Assembly (NCBI GenBank): GCA_025267735.1
Contig: CM046307.1
Location: 32,975,231-33,039,230 of the forward strand
Reading direction: 5' to 3'
Source: Mactra quadrangularis
Taxonomy: Eukaryota > Mollusca > Bivalvia > Venerida > Mactridae
Length of the DNA stretch: 64,000 nucleotides
Positions 47,427 through 57,742 of the stretch are shown here, in pieces. The notes below the pieces were generated by a model. The model searched no databases. It was given only the letters and a program-made list of their open reading frames with translations, and had not been told where the DNA came from. The translations under genes were made by a program, and so were the position numbers. Position 1 is the first letter of the stretch. The number at the start of each line of letters is the position of its first letter.

Positions 47427-47596
47427 GAAATAACTTACAGTTGTCTATATTTTGTTGTCTAATAAAATATAGACACGAGTTGTGATGCGCGTATGATTAA
47501 ATCACGAGTGCTTTAGCACGAGTGATTTAATAAGCGCATCAAACGAGTGCCTATATTTTATTAGACAACAAAATATAGACAACTGTAAGTTATTTC
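47427..47596. repeat. 170-bp near-perfect palindrome
   Basis: The outer 46 bp (47427-47472 and 47551-47596) are perfect inverted copies beginning GAAATAACTTACAGTTGTCT. The inner part is also inverted with a few mismatches (GATGCGC...GCGCATC, ATTAAATCAC...GTGATTTAAT, GTGCTTTAGCAC at the centre). It could extrude as a cruciform or form a long hairpin in RNA. It may be the fused ends of a fold-back element. Confidence 0.93.
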
Positions 47597-47599
47597 GAT

Positions 47600-48059
47600 T
47601 CTAACATCGTAAAATACATCCGTAGAAAAGATATATTTATAGAACTATTTTTAACTGTCAGAAACGTCATGCTGTTGAAATCCACCCCAGTGCAAAGGCC
47701 GAAAATAGCATTTATTTTCACAATTCTCACAGATAGGTGTTTCTTATTCCGAACAAAAAATATTAAAATCTTAATTATAGAATAGAAACCAAATTGTAAA
47801 AGTCAACCCTTATAAACTCGGGCGCCATTTTCGGCTTTGCGCATTTAACGTGGGGAGTAAAATTTCAACAGCCGTCACGAGCTATATTTTGTTGAATAAT
47901 AAAGCATAGATGACGTCACATTAAATAAAGAGTGAAAACGCACGTGCCTATGTTAGAATATGACTTAACTATTTTACTGATTATAATGCTTGGTGAATGA
48001 TCTTGTGGTGGACTAGTTTCAACCAAATCTTGGTATTAACAGTAGTTATAACTTATAGG
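47600..48059. other. Intron 5 sequence to the right of the palindrome
   Basis: Higher GC than its surroundings, with 'tattttgttgaataataaagc' echoing the palindrome arm ('tattttgttgtctaataaaa') near 47886. It may be the remainder of the same element. No gene. Confidence 0.4.
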
Positions 48060-48270
48060 AGGGGGTGTGACGGAGTGGTTACAACTTTGGACTAGTAATC
48101 ATTGGATAGCCAGTCCCACATTGGTTCAAATCCCGTCCAAAACCTACCCCATTGTTTCCTAGAGCAAGAAACATTATCCTACTAGCTCAGTACTGGAAGA
48201 CCAGGAAGTGGACTCGAAAGTGATTAATCTAAGTTGTGAAAGCTTGTGTCACAATTAAACTAAAATAAAT
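48060..48270 (+). repeat. tRNA-derived SINE-like repeat X, copy 2
   Basis: GGAGTGGTTACAACTTTGGA, 'taatcattggatagccagt', B-box-like GGTTCAAATCCC and 'gagcaagaaacattatcctactagctcag' align throughout with 46803-46990. Confidence 0.78.
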
Positions 48271-49250
48271 CTGTATAAAGTTAAATAAGTCAAACTATCA
48301 TCATTTAATCACTCTTTCAGGTTTTTGTAGGCTCATAGGCAAGATTTTGGCTTTAAGTAATTGTGTTTGTAATATAAATAAAGTTTAATTTATCATTATT
48401 ATTATTGTATAATTTTGTTATCTAAATTATTACCTTCATTTGATATTATGCATGTTATTATTAACTAATTAAACTACTTGTTCACAGATTTGATTATTTT
48501 ATTAATATTCAAAAATGACCTGTCATTGTTCGTTATTGTGTTAACAAAATATATACTTTATATTGTAAAGCAAACTGAACAATAGATTGTGTGAAATATT
48601 AAACAAGTCTTAAAAAAACACATTAGAAATCACCCATGCCAGTATGTTTCTTATTACATAATAAATCACCATATTTTACAGTTGTATGTCAATGCAATAG
48701 AATCATTATTATTAGAACACTGCTTTACTGCTTCCAAAATGTTTCTATAGTCCGACAATATTAACCTGAACCTTTATGCAAGAATACATTAAAGTCAGAA
48801 TTTACAGTCTATTTTTGTTTTTGTTTGTAAATTGAGCTTTATCGTAAGCTTTTGGCAAAATACACGTAGTGAACAATTAATTTTGTTTTCATAAGAATAA
48901 ATACTTTGAAACTGTGCCACAATGTTGCAGACTTATGTGTTTTCCCCAAAACTAATGTGTCCAAAATAGATTATATCCGGAATTCAAACATTTGGGTTTT
49001 CCCCTCCGGTATAAACAAACTTTCACCGTTACAATGAAAACATGTACCAAGAACAATAGGATTTAATCCATAGTTTATTCTATTCGGCAATAATGTGTAA
49101 AAAACTTTGTTTGAACCCGCTGTGCATGGACAGAAAAAAAACATAAATTTGAATTTCGGATTAGGTCTATTAAAAGTACCATAACATGCCACCTTTTTAC
49201 AAAATTGATTTATAGTCACATAGGTTGTTATAAACACATGCATAACTGTA
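48271..49250. other. Intron 5, unannotated part
   Basis: Holds a 28-bp string (48714-48741) that is identical at 62817-62844. Nothing else was recognised. Confidence 0.4.
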
Positions 49251-49252
49251 TA

Positions 49253-50137
49253 CAGTCAGGTCTCGATATAACGACATCATTCGTTCCCAGAAAAATTGTC
49301 GTTATAACGCATATGTCAGTGTAATGAATTCTTCAATGTACATTTTGGAATCAGTTTCACGTAGTTGGTGGTATCATGCATATGTACCTATGTATATATA
49401 GTATATACTACAAGTGTACTTTTAACTAGCATGTGAAATTTATTTGTGTTTATTTATTTACAACATATAAGAAATAAAAACATTCATTTCATTTCAAAAC
49501 AGTATTCGTGTGCATACATATTACATAATCATGCTATACAGACCACTGTTGCAACATTCAGGAAATTATTTCACGTTTCTGACTGATTGTCAGATTCATG
49601 CGCCTGCGTGTAGCAGGAGGGGTGTTAAAATGTTCTAGACTCTTTAATCAATCAGTAGGGAATAGTGTTGACAAGATTTGTAAAAATATACATTTTGTTT
49701 GAAGATAGAACCTACAGTCCCAAACTGCACCAACTCAAAAATCCTGAGTTGATCTAGTTTTGAACTCAGCATTATAGATATTGTTTCCGTGTTAAAACTT
49801 ATTACCAGTTGTAAACAGATAAAATGTGAGTAATACATGTACATGATATCAATGCACAACCAGGACAACAAAAACAGGTAGTCTAGCTACTTAAGCTGCT
49901 TGCTAAAAACACCTTAAGGTGAGAAAATCGATATCCAGTTAATCTGATTGTCGTAGTAATGGATCAAGTTTGTGCAGTAAAATGGGTTTTGGGGGCCAGT
50001 TATGAGTGTCGGTGTCGGAAACATGAATTTCCGTTATAACGGATACAAATATTGTACAAAAGTTTTTGTTCCCTTAAAATGTGTCAGTATAACGAGATTG
50101 TCGTTGTAACGAGTGTCGTTGTATCGAGATCTGACTA
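49253..50137. mobile_element. pogo/Tigger-like non-autonomous transposon (885 bp)
   Basis: TA at 49251-49252 and 50138-50139. The 24-bp ends match at all but three positions: CAGTCAGGTCTCGATATAAC and TAGTCAGATCTCGATACAAC. Further CGTTATAACG/CGTTGTAACGAG motifs follow inside each end. The 'cgatataacga' style of terminus is typical of Tigger elements. No transposase frame. Confidence 0.9.
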
Positions 50138-50139
50138 TA

Positions 50140-52109
50140 CATGCGTACGGAAACTCACGATTTAATGCAAGTGAAGTGTGTAGTTATTATAAATAAGTAG
50201 TTCAAACCCAGGTTAATATTGTTGCACTATACACAATTTTGAGAGTTATACAAAAGTGGATATTAAGGACTATGTAAAAGTTGAAATTACAGAAAGGTAC
50301 CTTTAAGTACCGGCCCTCAAAAAGTTGGTTAGGGTAAATGCAGTGCTAAAAATATCATAATGTTTAATCATCCCTCTTGCCTGAAATCTTTTGGACCAGG
50401 CAATATTATCGTAGGTACTTCACATCACCTGTGAATACAGAAATAAATACGTTATTTTCTGTGCAAGTTTCCTTTTATTCTAGCGAACAATTTCAGAATA
50501 CATATGCAGATATTGAATCCACTAATATTACTCTAGATGCACTGAGGCTTACATTTTCTATATCTGTGACTGAATTTACATATATGAACAAACAAACAAG
50601 TGGGCTCTGTAATCAAAATTTGGGCGTCCATTTTGTGTGTATTAAAAACTTATTCATTACACATCTTTGCGGAAGTCAGGGGCTAATCACAAAAACGTGT
50701 GTACATACGCGAACTGAACTTCTATCTAAAGATTGCAAGATTTCGATGAAATGTCTTAAGAATGGTTTATTTTTTTATGAAGTTATTACTATATATGTCT
50801 GTAGATTTGATGATTTAATTGTTTTAAAGTATTTATTTGACGCCACGTGGGAACTTTTTTGTGCCTAATTACTTTATTTTGACATCCATCGGTTCCGTCT
50901 TAAATTGGTTGATGTTTTGTTAGCAGATGACCATTTATTGAGTCATACCACCTTTGTTTAAATTGGCCGTGTATTGAAAAATCAAGAGTATGGTGGCTCG
51001 GTATAGCCCTCGTGCATTTTCTTCGAGAGCTTCTAATCTCTGTTTGTGAAATTGTTTGTTGAAGTTTGTGGAACATATTGTATTCTTTAAATGTTTTGTA
51101 GTTTATAATGTATTGTTGACAACAAATCATGTGACCAAAATTTGAGGGCTTCACCACTTGTCGTTGACTTAAGTCAGGTCGTATTGTAGCAAAGATTTTA
51201 AGTTTCGAGTGTGTCTTTGAAATTCTCTCTTCATAAACGTAAGTTCAATGTAAGTAAGTAATTTCGGAAATTTCACTATCTTACGTAAGATTCTTATGAA
51301 ACAGTCCCAGTTCTTTATCAGCCCTGCGTTCAGTAAGCATTTAACGATAGTCAATCTCTTTACCGTTATGAACGGTTAATTGAACGATCCGTTGAAGCGC
51401 GAACGTTTAAAGATAGCGGACAAGAGAATCTTTACTTCAATTTATTAAAAGAATTTGGAGAGGAGGAATTGTTTTCTTGTTTACTTGTTTATTGTAGATT
51501 TATTGATCTAAATCAACGGGAGTATAACACCGCCGTTTTCGTTGTAATGGCAGTTACTAATTTGCACAATATACTGGAACTATTTTGTTTCAGGTTGTTT
51601 CATACTCTCGTACTATATACTTAAACCGTTTGTACTACTTCTTTTGTGTGAAGTTGTATTTTGGACATGTTGAAAATTATGAATTTTAGTATATAGAGAT
51701 TTATATTATTATTCTGATTTCAGACAATGTATAAATTAATTTGTATTTTTAACTCTTAGTGCATCTGTACGGGGGTGTACACAATCTGATTGGAAGATTT
51801 TATTTTAACTGTTTTCACTGTACTTCATGTAAACTTGCACAAAAGTTTACATGTTTAAACTCACTTTTTTTCATAAAAAATAAATATTACTAAACCACTT
51901 TTTTTAATTTTTTCTATTAAACTTACTTATTTATTTCATTAGGATTAAAATGAAAACTGAAATTTATGAAAATTATTTGTAAATTTCAATTATTGCAACC
52001 ACACCTATTTTAAAGTCATGAAGGACATTTGTAAATTACATATTCCTTAATGTTGAAATCTGTGAACAGTCAGTTTTAACAATTTTAGCATTGTAAAACT
52101 ATGTTCAAC
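50140..52109. other. Intron 5, unannotated part
   Basis: Includes an open run of 163 codons (50377-50868) without recognisable motif, biased composition or a supported splice context; it is treated as chance. No repeat boundary was recognised. Confidence 0.4.
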
Positions 52110-52111
52110 TA

Positions 52112-53254
52112 CAGTCATTTCTCGAAAAATAGTCGAGATAACAAATAGTCGAGATAAACAAAACTTACGAAGGGAGGTAAGTTTGAGGTCTTCAGTAGCA
52201 CTTTTTACCTGTTCAGAGCGTGTAGTTTAAAATAATTGCTTTATTGCAACTGTAAATAGGGTTTTACTATTTATATCACAAATGTACTCCAAGTTGTTGT
52301 GTTGTATGTTCACACTGACGCTGTTTCGTCTCGACGAGTTATAAAAACAATTCGCGTATTTTCCAAAAATCTACTTTTGATTTCTAATTTTACACAGACT
52401 ATATCTCGATGAAGCAAACTTATCGAGCGTTTATTTTTTTGACAATTCGTAGCCAGTCAACAATTTTATATTAAATATTTAAGCCTGGGTGTGTGTACGC
52501 GTGTTCTGACGTCATTGCTCGCCATACAACTCCACAATGTCGACTTTTCTTAGATGTTCAGCAATCTATCATTGCCGCGTCTTGCTAACGACACACAAAG
52601 AAGATCACTAAGTAAAATTGAGTAGTAACAGATATAATCAAGTTGTTAACAATTTTTTGTCCGACTGGCATTTTTCTGAAGCGCGTGGAGTGATTAATTT
52701 TATTATTAAGAGTATGCTTTAAAATTGAGTATAAACATATCAATCAACTAAAAAACGAAACTGAATAAATATAGGAATATAAAAGATGTTTCGTTTTTTT
52801 AAATATTTTATTTTAATACATATTTTTTCATAAAAAACGTATGTAACAAGTAAAGAGTCCACGATGCTCAATTAATTTAATTGTGACACCTGTCTATCAA
52901 AAAGCTGTCACTTTGTTAATTCACTATTGTTAAATGACATGTTGATTAAAATTGACCCCTATGTATCAGTTTCACAGAGTGATCGCTAATTGATTGGCGC
53001 GTGTTGTTTTTCGCACCTCGTCAGATTGCCGATGACATCTTTGACTAGTCGAGTTAAACATTATGATTATAGAGTAAAACAAACGTTTTGGTCCATAATT
53101 TATGATCGAGATATGGAAAAAGTCGAAGGAAAAAGATCGAGATAAACATGCATTTTTCACATAGATAAAGAAGGGAAAAAATCGTGACTTTCGATTTTCA
53201 ATCGAGACAACGAAAAGTGGACTCAAGCATAGTCGAGACAATGCGAATTGACTG
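52112..53254. mobile_element. TA-flanked pogo/Tigger-like transposon (1143 bp)
   Basis: TA at 52110-52111 and 53255-53256. Ends CAGTCATTTCTCG and CAGTCAATTCGCATTGTCTC. The motif (A)GTCGAGATAA recurs near both ends: twice near 52132-52157, and as TCGAGATA, GATCGAGATAAAC, TCGAGACAA and GTCGAGACAA near 53105-53240. Frames inside are short and not transposase-like. Confidence 0.82.
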
Positions 53255-53280
53255 TATAAGTGGAGGATACATTAACCATG

Positions 53281-53420
53281 GGCACGTTCCACAAGGCGAT
53301 CGCTAGATATTGCTTCGTCCCCTGGTACCCTCGATTTGGTGTCACATAGTAAATACTTTTGGTGCAAGAAAGGTACCAGAGGACGAAGCGCGATCTAGCG
53401 ATTTCCTTGCGGAACGTGCC
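53281..53420. mobile_element. 140-bp fold-back MITE
   Basis: CCATG at 53276-53280 and 53421-53425. The 49-bp arms run from GGCACGTTCC at each end to GGTACC near the centre, with about eight mismatches, around a loop of roughly 40 bp. The arms are GC-rich against the AT-rich surroundings. Confidence 0.88.
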
Positions 53421-53459
53421 CCATGTGTACTTAAATATCTTCTACAATACTCTCTATGT

Positions 53460-54526
53460 GATTCTAGGACATTTGCCCCCCCCCCCCCGGACATTTGCCC
53501 CCCGGACATTTGCCCCCTTTTTTCGACAGGGCAGACATTTGCCCCCCTGAGTTTTTTGAAGGGCGGACATTTGCCCCCTCGTGTGTTTTGACAGGGCGGA
53601 CATTTGCCCCCCTAAGTTTTTTGGAGGGCGGACATTTGCCCCCCTTACATTGAGAACAGGTTTTCTACTCGAAGCAATGCTTTTGAAATAATTGGAAAGC
53701 AGAACAATTTGTACAAATTTTGAATATTCTCATAAAAATCGAACTTTTCTATTTCAAACCATAATAAAAAGTGTTAATTAAAATCATATATTACGAACCC
53801 TGTTTGCAGTAAGGATGATTGTTTAACACGAACAAATTAGGTCATGGCTATGACCCCCAATTATCTGTCCATAATTAGAAAATATATAGACGATGAAAGT
53901 ACCGTTGTTCACAGTTTACAAATCTAAGTGTTGTATAACACATGTCAAGTAATTTAGACCTTTAATTAAATGTCAAAACATGGATAATAATCTGTGTTAA
54001 TAGGCTGTACCTTTCTTCACAGTTTGCACATTGGTTGTGAAGTAACGCTGTAGTCGGCGCTCTTTGTCTCGGAACACAATTAACTGATAATTGCAGTTAA
54101 TCATTGTGAAGAAAAGAAAATGTAAACACCCGATTCGAGTTATAGGAAATAATTAATCAAAATGTACCCATGTGTTAGCATTGAAACTCCGTATATTGTT
54201 CATTCAACATAAACCAAAGTAGCATAGTATTCGGATAGACATATTCGGACACGAAAATCGAAACATATGACATTAACATACCTCGAATATTGGTTTGAAT
54301 TTATTAAAAACTAATATTAAAATTAGTACTGGCTCCAAAATTTGCCTGATAACATTTTATTTACTCATTTTAGTTCAAAGGGGGGCAAATGTCCGCCCTC
54401 CAAAAAACTTAGAGGGGCAAATGTCCGCCCTGTCAAAAACCATGAGGGGGCGAATGTCCGCCCTTCAAAAAACACAGGGGGGCAAATGTCCGCCCTGTCA
54501 AAAAAAGGGGGCAAATGTCCGGATAC
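53460..54526. mobile_element. MULE-like or fold-back element with repeated terminal motif (1067 bp)
   Basis: A 10-bp repeat CTCTCTATGT flanks it (53450-53459, 54527-54536). The left end carries six copies of GGACATTTGCCCCC separated by 'gtttttt(g)ga(a/g)ggc' or 'tttttcgacaggg' spacers. The right end carries five inverted copies, GGGGGCAAATGTCC, with matching spacers. The interior is AT-rich with no transposase frame. A 9-10-bp duplication with long compound ends is typical of Mutator-like elements; that assignment is inferred. Frames in the arrays are artefacts. Confidence 0.85.
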
Positions 54527-54630
54527 CTCTCTATGTATAAAATTATTATCCATTATGTAACTATGTAAATTAGTGGGGTTAATGTATGCACCACTATCAA
54601 ACAGTTGAATAAAAATGAACTAACAATATA

Positions 54631-55168
54631 CACTAGGGTCCAAAAGTTTCTTTACACATGTTATTATACTTCGAAGCGGGGGTATAATAACATGTGTAAA
54701 GAAACTTTTGGAATACTGTTTTACCCTCGTCCGTCCGTGCGTCTGTCCGTCCGTTACAAAATTTCCGTCGCAGTTTTCTCAGCAACTATATCATGCAGCA
54801 GCCTAATACTTTGCATATTGCTTCATCCCATAGTCCCATGTGGTGTAAAGCGATTTCATGCTCCTTGCTCATCTACTTCCTGTTTGTCGCATATTTTTAG
54901 ATTTTGGCGGGGGTATCACTAGTGAGCATTAGCTCACAGATTTATTTGTTTCATAATTTTTTTTAAATTTTTTATTGCAAATATTAATCCAGACCCCATT
55001 TGTTTCTTAGTTTTATTGTTTATTTATAATATAATATATATGGTAGAACATAATTGACGGTTCTGTATATTAGTTGTAAAAAACTGATAATGACATGTAA
55101 TGTATACCTAAGTATATTCCAAAATATAAAAATTTAACAATGTGTTAAGACACTTTTGGACCCCAGTG
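54631..55168. mobile_element. Tc1-like non-autonomous element (538 bp) with a third array-type insert
   Basis: TA at 54629-54630 and 55169-55170. Ends CACTAGGGTCCAAAAGTTTC and CACTGGGGTCCAAAAGTGTC. A perfect 31-bp inverted repeat (54639-54669/54682-54712) around 'ttcgaagcgggg' repeats the left end backwards. Inside are (CCGTCCGTG)n at 54728-54754 and a terminal hairpin GTGAGC-ATTA-GCTCAC (54921-54936) before 'agatttattt'. The element ends 58 bp before exon 6. Confidence 0.85.
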
Positions 55169-55226
55169 TATTTTATTATAAATTCTATATATTATATTAT
55201 AAATAGATATATATTATATTTTACAG

Positions 55227-55386
55227 ATGTTGAAGCTTCCAAAGATTATTATAATGTTGAAGGTGGGGTAGGAAGTCGTATTGCCCAACAATTACAGAAA
55301 GGTGATAAAATAAGAATTGGTATTAATGGTAACATACAATCACAAGATCTTAAAGTCAAGAAATGGATCAAAGAAGACAGTTTTGT
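55227..55386 (+). CDS. Exon 6 of unrecognised protein
   Basis: Acceptor ATATTATATTTTACAG ends at 55226. Two GT sites overlap at the donor; TTTGT|GTATGT (55387) is chosen because it is the only one in phase with exon 7. It completes Asp229 and encodes residues 230-281 plus two bases of Val282: VEASKDYYNVEGGVGSRIAQ, QKGDKIRIGINGNIQSQD and KKWIKEDSF. The evenly spaced charged and hydrophobic residues suggest a small folded segment, but no domain was recognised. Confidence 0.85.
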
Positions 55387-55442
55387 GTATGTTGTTTGTT
55401 ACTTAATTTTGTGCTTTTTGGTATTCAATTGTTAAGTTGATG

Positions 55443-55650
55443 TGTAGGAGCAGTAGTTCATCAGTAGGATGTGCGCTTGGGGATCGAGAGGTCCTGGGTT
55501 GAACCCCTCTAGAGGCACCAGTAAAGTCCCTGAGCAAGAAATTTGCTGACACTTGTTCTACTCCACCCAAGTGTAAATAGGTACTGCCTAAAGGTGATTT
55601 GAATGATCAGGAGTTATCATTCAAAATTGCAGACTTTAAACCAAACTTTC
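55443..55650 (+). repeat. SINE-like repeat V, copy 3
   Basis: 'GTAGGAGCAGTAGTTCATCA', 'gatcgagaggtcctgggttgaaccc' (B-box-like GGTTGAACCC), 'cctgagcaagaaattt' and 'gcctaaaggtgatttgaatgatcaggagttatc'. It fills about 40% of the short intron between exons 6 and 7. Confidence 0.78.
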
Positions 55651-55894
55651 ACTTTTTAACTTTATAACTATCAATGCTATTATTGTTAAATTGTATTCAA
55701 CTGTCAGTAAGACATACAATTATCCTGCTGAATTAAATACTTTCTACAGTACTTCTGTATTCACTATAGATAAAAATATACTGATATATCAAAATTTATG
55801 TACAGGGATTATTGTACAAATATTGAGTATTTACATCAGCAGTGTTAATGTATACAGTTGAATGAAATATACCAATTGTTGTTGTATATTGTAG

Positions 55895-56045
55895 ACATCC
55901 TAGCATGAATGATATTGATGAAGGTAAAGAAAATATGGCAAGAAATGATAATATGATTATACCATTATCATGGGAGGACCAAATACAAGCTTCAGAAGCT
56001 AAAGTTATAACACCTAGAGGTCCTCCACCTCGTAAATCTAATCAT
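55895..56045 (+). CDS. Exon 7 of unrecognised protein
   Basis: Acceptor TTGTTGTATATTGTAG ends at 55894 and the donor CAT|GTAAGT (a perfect GTAAGT) begins at 56046. It completes Val282 and encodes residues 283-332: HPSMNDIDEGKENMARND, IPLSWEDQIQASEAKVI and TPRGPPPRKSNH. The RGPPPRK stretch is a plausible proline-rich ligand for SH3-type domains, by pattern only. Exit phase 0. Confidence 0.87.
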
Positions 56046-56623
56046 GTAAGTATACTATTTAGTTTGTTTATTTTGGTTATATGTATTTTAGTGCATTGTG
56101 GAGAAGGTAAAAGTAGAACATTTTTTGGATGTTGAAAGTCATGAATGATTGGTAGCCAGCATAGTTCAGATTTAGAAAACTGACTATAAATAATCTCAGA
56201 CATATGTTGACTCCATGTTGGAACTACTCTTGAGTCACATGGCCAAACATCTTGCTTTACCTTGCTTTACCACAATTGTGATGATTATTGTCTCTTTTTA
56301 GTCCATAAATTGAAATACACAATTCATTGATGTTGCTGCACAAGATTTAGTCACATTTATAAGATAAAAATGTGCTTAAAAAGCTTTGAGTGTTTACGAC
56401 AAGAACTATTTTGCATTAGCAGTTGTGTGCTTCACCTGTGCTTTGACTCGCTTATGAAGCAGTATAACCCAAATTTCATGGTGGACCTCCATTAATATTT
56501 TTTGAGATTTTTCATTCAAGGAATGCTTGGGTGTTCCTAATGATACATGAGAATATCATTTTGTCTAAAATTGTATTAATTTTTAACTAAAGTTATTTCT
56601 TAACCCTTTGATTTTTATTTCAG

Positions 56624-57742
56624 AATTTGAATACAACGAGACCAGTTATCTTCACCAAATTATTGCCAGATGATAATTCTAATACCACATCAAGTCATGT
56701 AAGTAAGAAAGAAGGTTTTAGAGTTAAACAACGGAAGAAAACTAAACCATGTATAGATGGTACTGAAAGAAGTAATAAGGTCACGGTGGTTACGATAGAT
56801 TCTAAATCTGAAGAGGAAGAGCAGAAGATAGAAAACCTCACTGTTGAAGAGGTTATAAAACAAAGTTTTGATGGGAAAATTGCGGACAAACAGAACTCTG
56901 GTCATGACGACACTGAAAAACATTCTGTAACTTTTAGTTTAGGTGAACATGATGTCCATGACATTCAAGATGGATATTTACACGCTAATAAAGTTAGTTT
57001 TTCCGAAATGAATGGAACTAATGATAAAAGACATCCTAAAGTGAAACCATCACAGCCAACTTTTAGCACTAAACATAAAGAAGTGGATTTAGATATCATT
57101 GGAACACTAACAGTGCCAAATGGTCAAAGACCATTGTCAAGTGAATCCCCTGATGCAGGGCTTAGTTATTATAGTACCAAGTCTCCTTTTGTGCCGAGAC
57201 CAAGTCAAGGTCGTACAGGAAGTGCTCGTAGTATGAGAAGCAGTCTGAAATCAGGAAAATCAGGTCAGCAGAAATCTCTTGGATCAAGTTCATTGGTCAG
57301 CATGTCTGGTTACCGGCCTGAGGCAGAATTTATTCAAATAGCGACACCAGTAAAAAATCCATATCCATCATCGCAGAAGAAATCTTCATCAGAAGAAGGT
57401 TCAAGAAGTCACATGGGTGGATATTCAGGGTCTGGTATAAGAGAACCTGTCCCATCTCCAGAATTGGAACCCAATGATTCTATAGATGAAACAAATAATC
57501 CTATGACACCTGCCGTTGAAATAAAACCAATAAATAAATCGTCGGCACCCGCTTTGTCTATTAATATACCCACAGCTGACTTCACTGACTCTGCTCTTAA
57601 TTCACCTACACGCATACAAGGTATGGAATCTTCCCCACAAATGAGACGTGCTAAAGATATGCGTGATGAACAAATTGATCAAATTACTTCACTTCTAGTA
57701 GATGCTATAATTGGACCTAATGAACAAAATGGTGAAGCTTAA
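56624..57742 (+). CDS. Exon 8 (terminal) of unrecognised protein
   Basis: Acceptor TTGATTTTTATTTCAG ends at 56623; TAA stop at 57740-57742. It encodes 372 residues (333-704). Features along it are a TRPVIFTKLLPDD start; a basic VKQRKKTKP patch; an acidic SKSEEEEQKIENLTVEEVI helix-prone stretch; a long Ser-rich, basic region (ARSMRSSLKSGKSGQQ); a Pro/Ser/Glu segment (REPVPSPELEPNDS); and a helix-prone end DEQIDQITSLLVDAIIG. It is the longest uninterrupted frame of the window, and its amino-acid composition is coherent. It is mostly low-complexity and probably disordered, with many Ser-Pro and RxxS sites. No family was recognised. Confidence 0.93.
   Translation, partial: NLNTTRPVIFTKLLPDDNSNTTSSHVSKKEGFRVKQRKKTKPCIDGTERSNKVTVVTIDSKSEEEEQKIENLTVEEVIKQSFDGKIADKQNSGHDDTEKHSVTFSLGEHDVHDIQDGYLHANKVSFSEMNGTNDKRHPKVKPSQPTFSTKHKEVDLDIIGTLTVPNGQRPLSSESPDAGLSYYSTKSPFVPRPSQGRTGSARSMRSSLKSGKSGQQKSLGSSSLVSMSGYRPEAEFIQIATPVKNPYPSSQKKSSSEEGSRSHMGGYSGSGIREPVPSPELEPNDSIDETNNPMTPAVEIKPINKSSAPALSINIPTADFTDSALNSPTRIQGMESSPQMRRAKDMRDEQIDQITSLLVDAIIGPNEQNGEA

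Larger units (their letters stand above)
33588..57742 (+). other. Gene model: 3' eight exons of an unrecognised protein (704 residues, 5' incomplete)
   Basis: Eight exons join with matched phases (2,1,1,1,1,2,0) and GT-AG introns to a 2115-nt open frame ending in TAA. The summed length is divisible by three without adjustment, which independently supports the chain. The product has no signal peptide or membrane segment in the part seen. It is rich in Ser, Lys, Asp, Glu and Asn and looks disordered, so it is probably an intracellular scaffold or regulatory protein (inferred from composition). No family motif was recognised. Exon 1 here starts in phase 0 without a plausible Met context, so upstream exons exist. 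Exons 3, 4 and 5 (99, 258, 54 nt) are symmetric 1-1 exons and could be skipped without a frame change. Introns 1 (8.2 kb) and 5 (9.7 kb) are swollen by mobile elements. Confidence 0.85.

Noticed and set aside
50377..50868. Open frame of 163 codons on the + strand
   Set aside because: It is the longest frame outside the gene, but it lies in intron 5 and shows no motif, no coherent composition and no supported splice sites. Such runs occur by chance in AT-rich sequence of this size.
53310..54560. Frames rich in FAPP/CPPG
   Set aside because: They read through the GGACATTTGCCCCC arrays of the element at 53460-54526.
55382..55386. Alternative donor at 55385 (TTT|GTGTAT) for exon 6
   Set aside because: It would end in phase 0 and put exon 7 out of frame; the site at 55387 keeps the frame.
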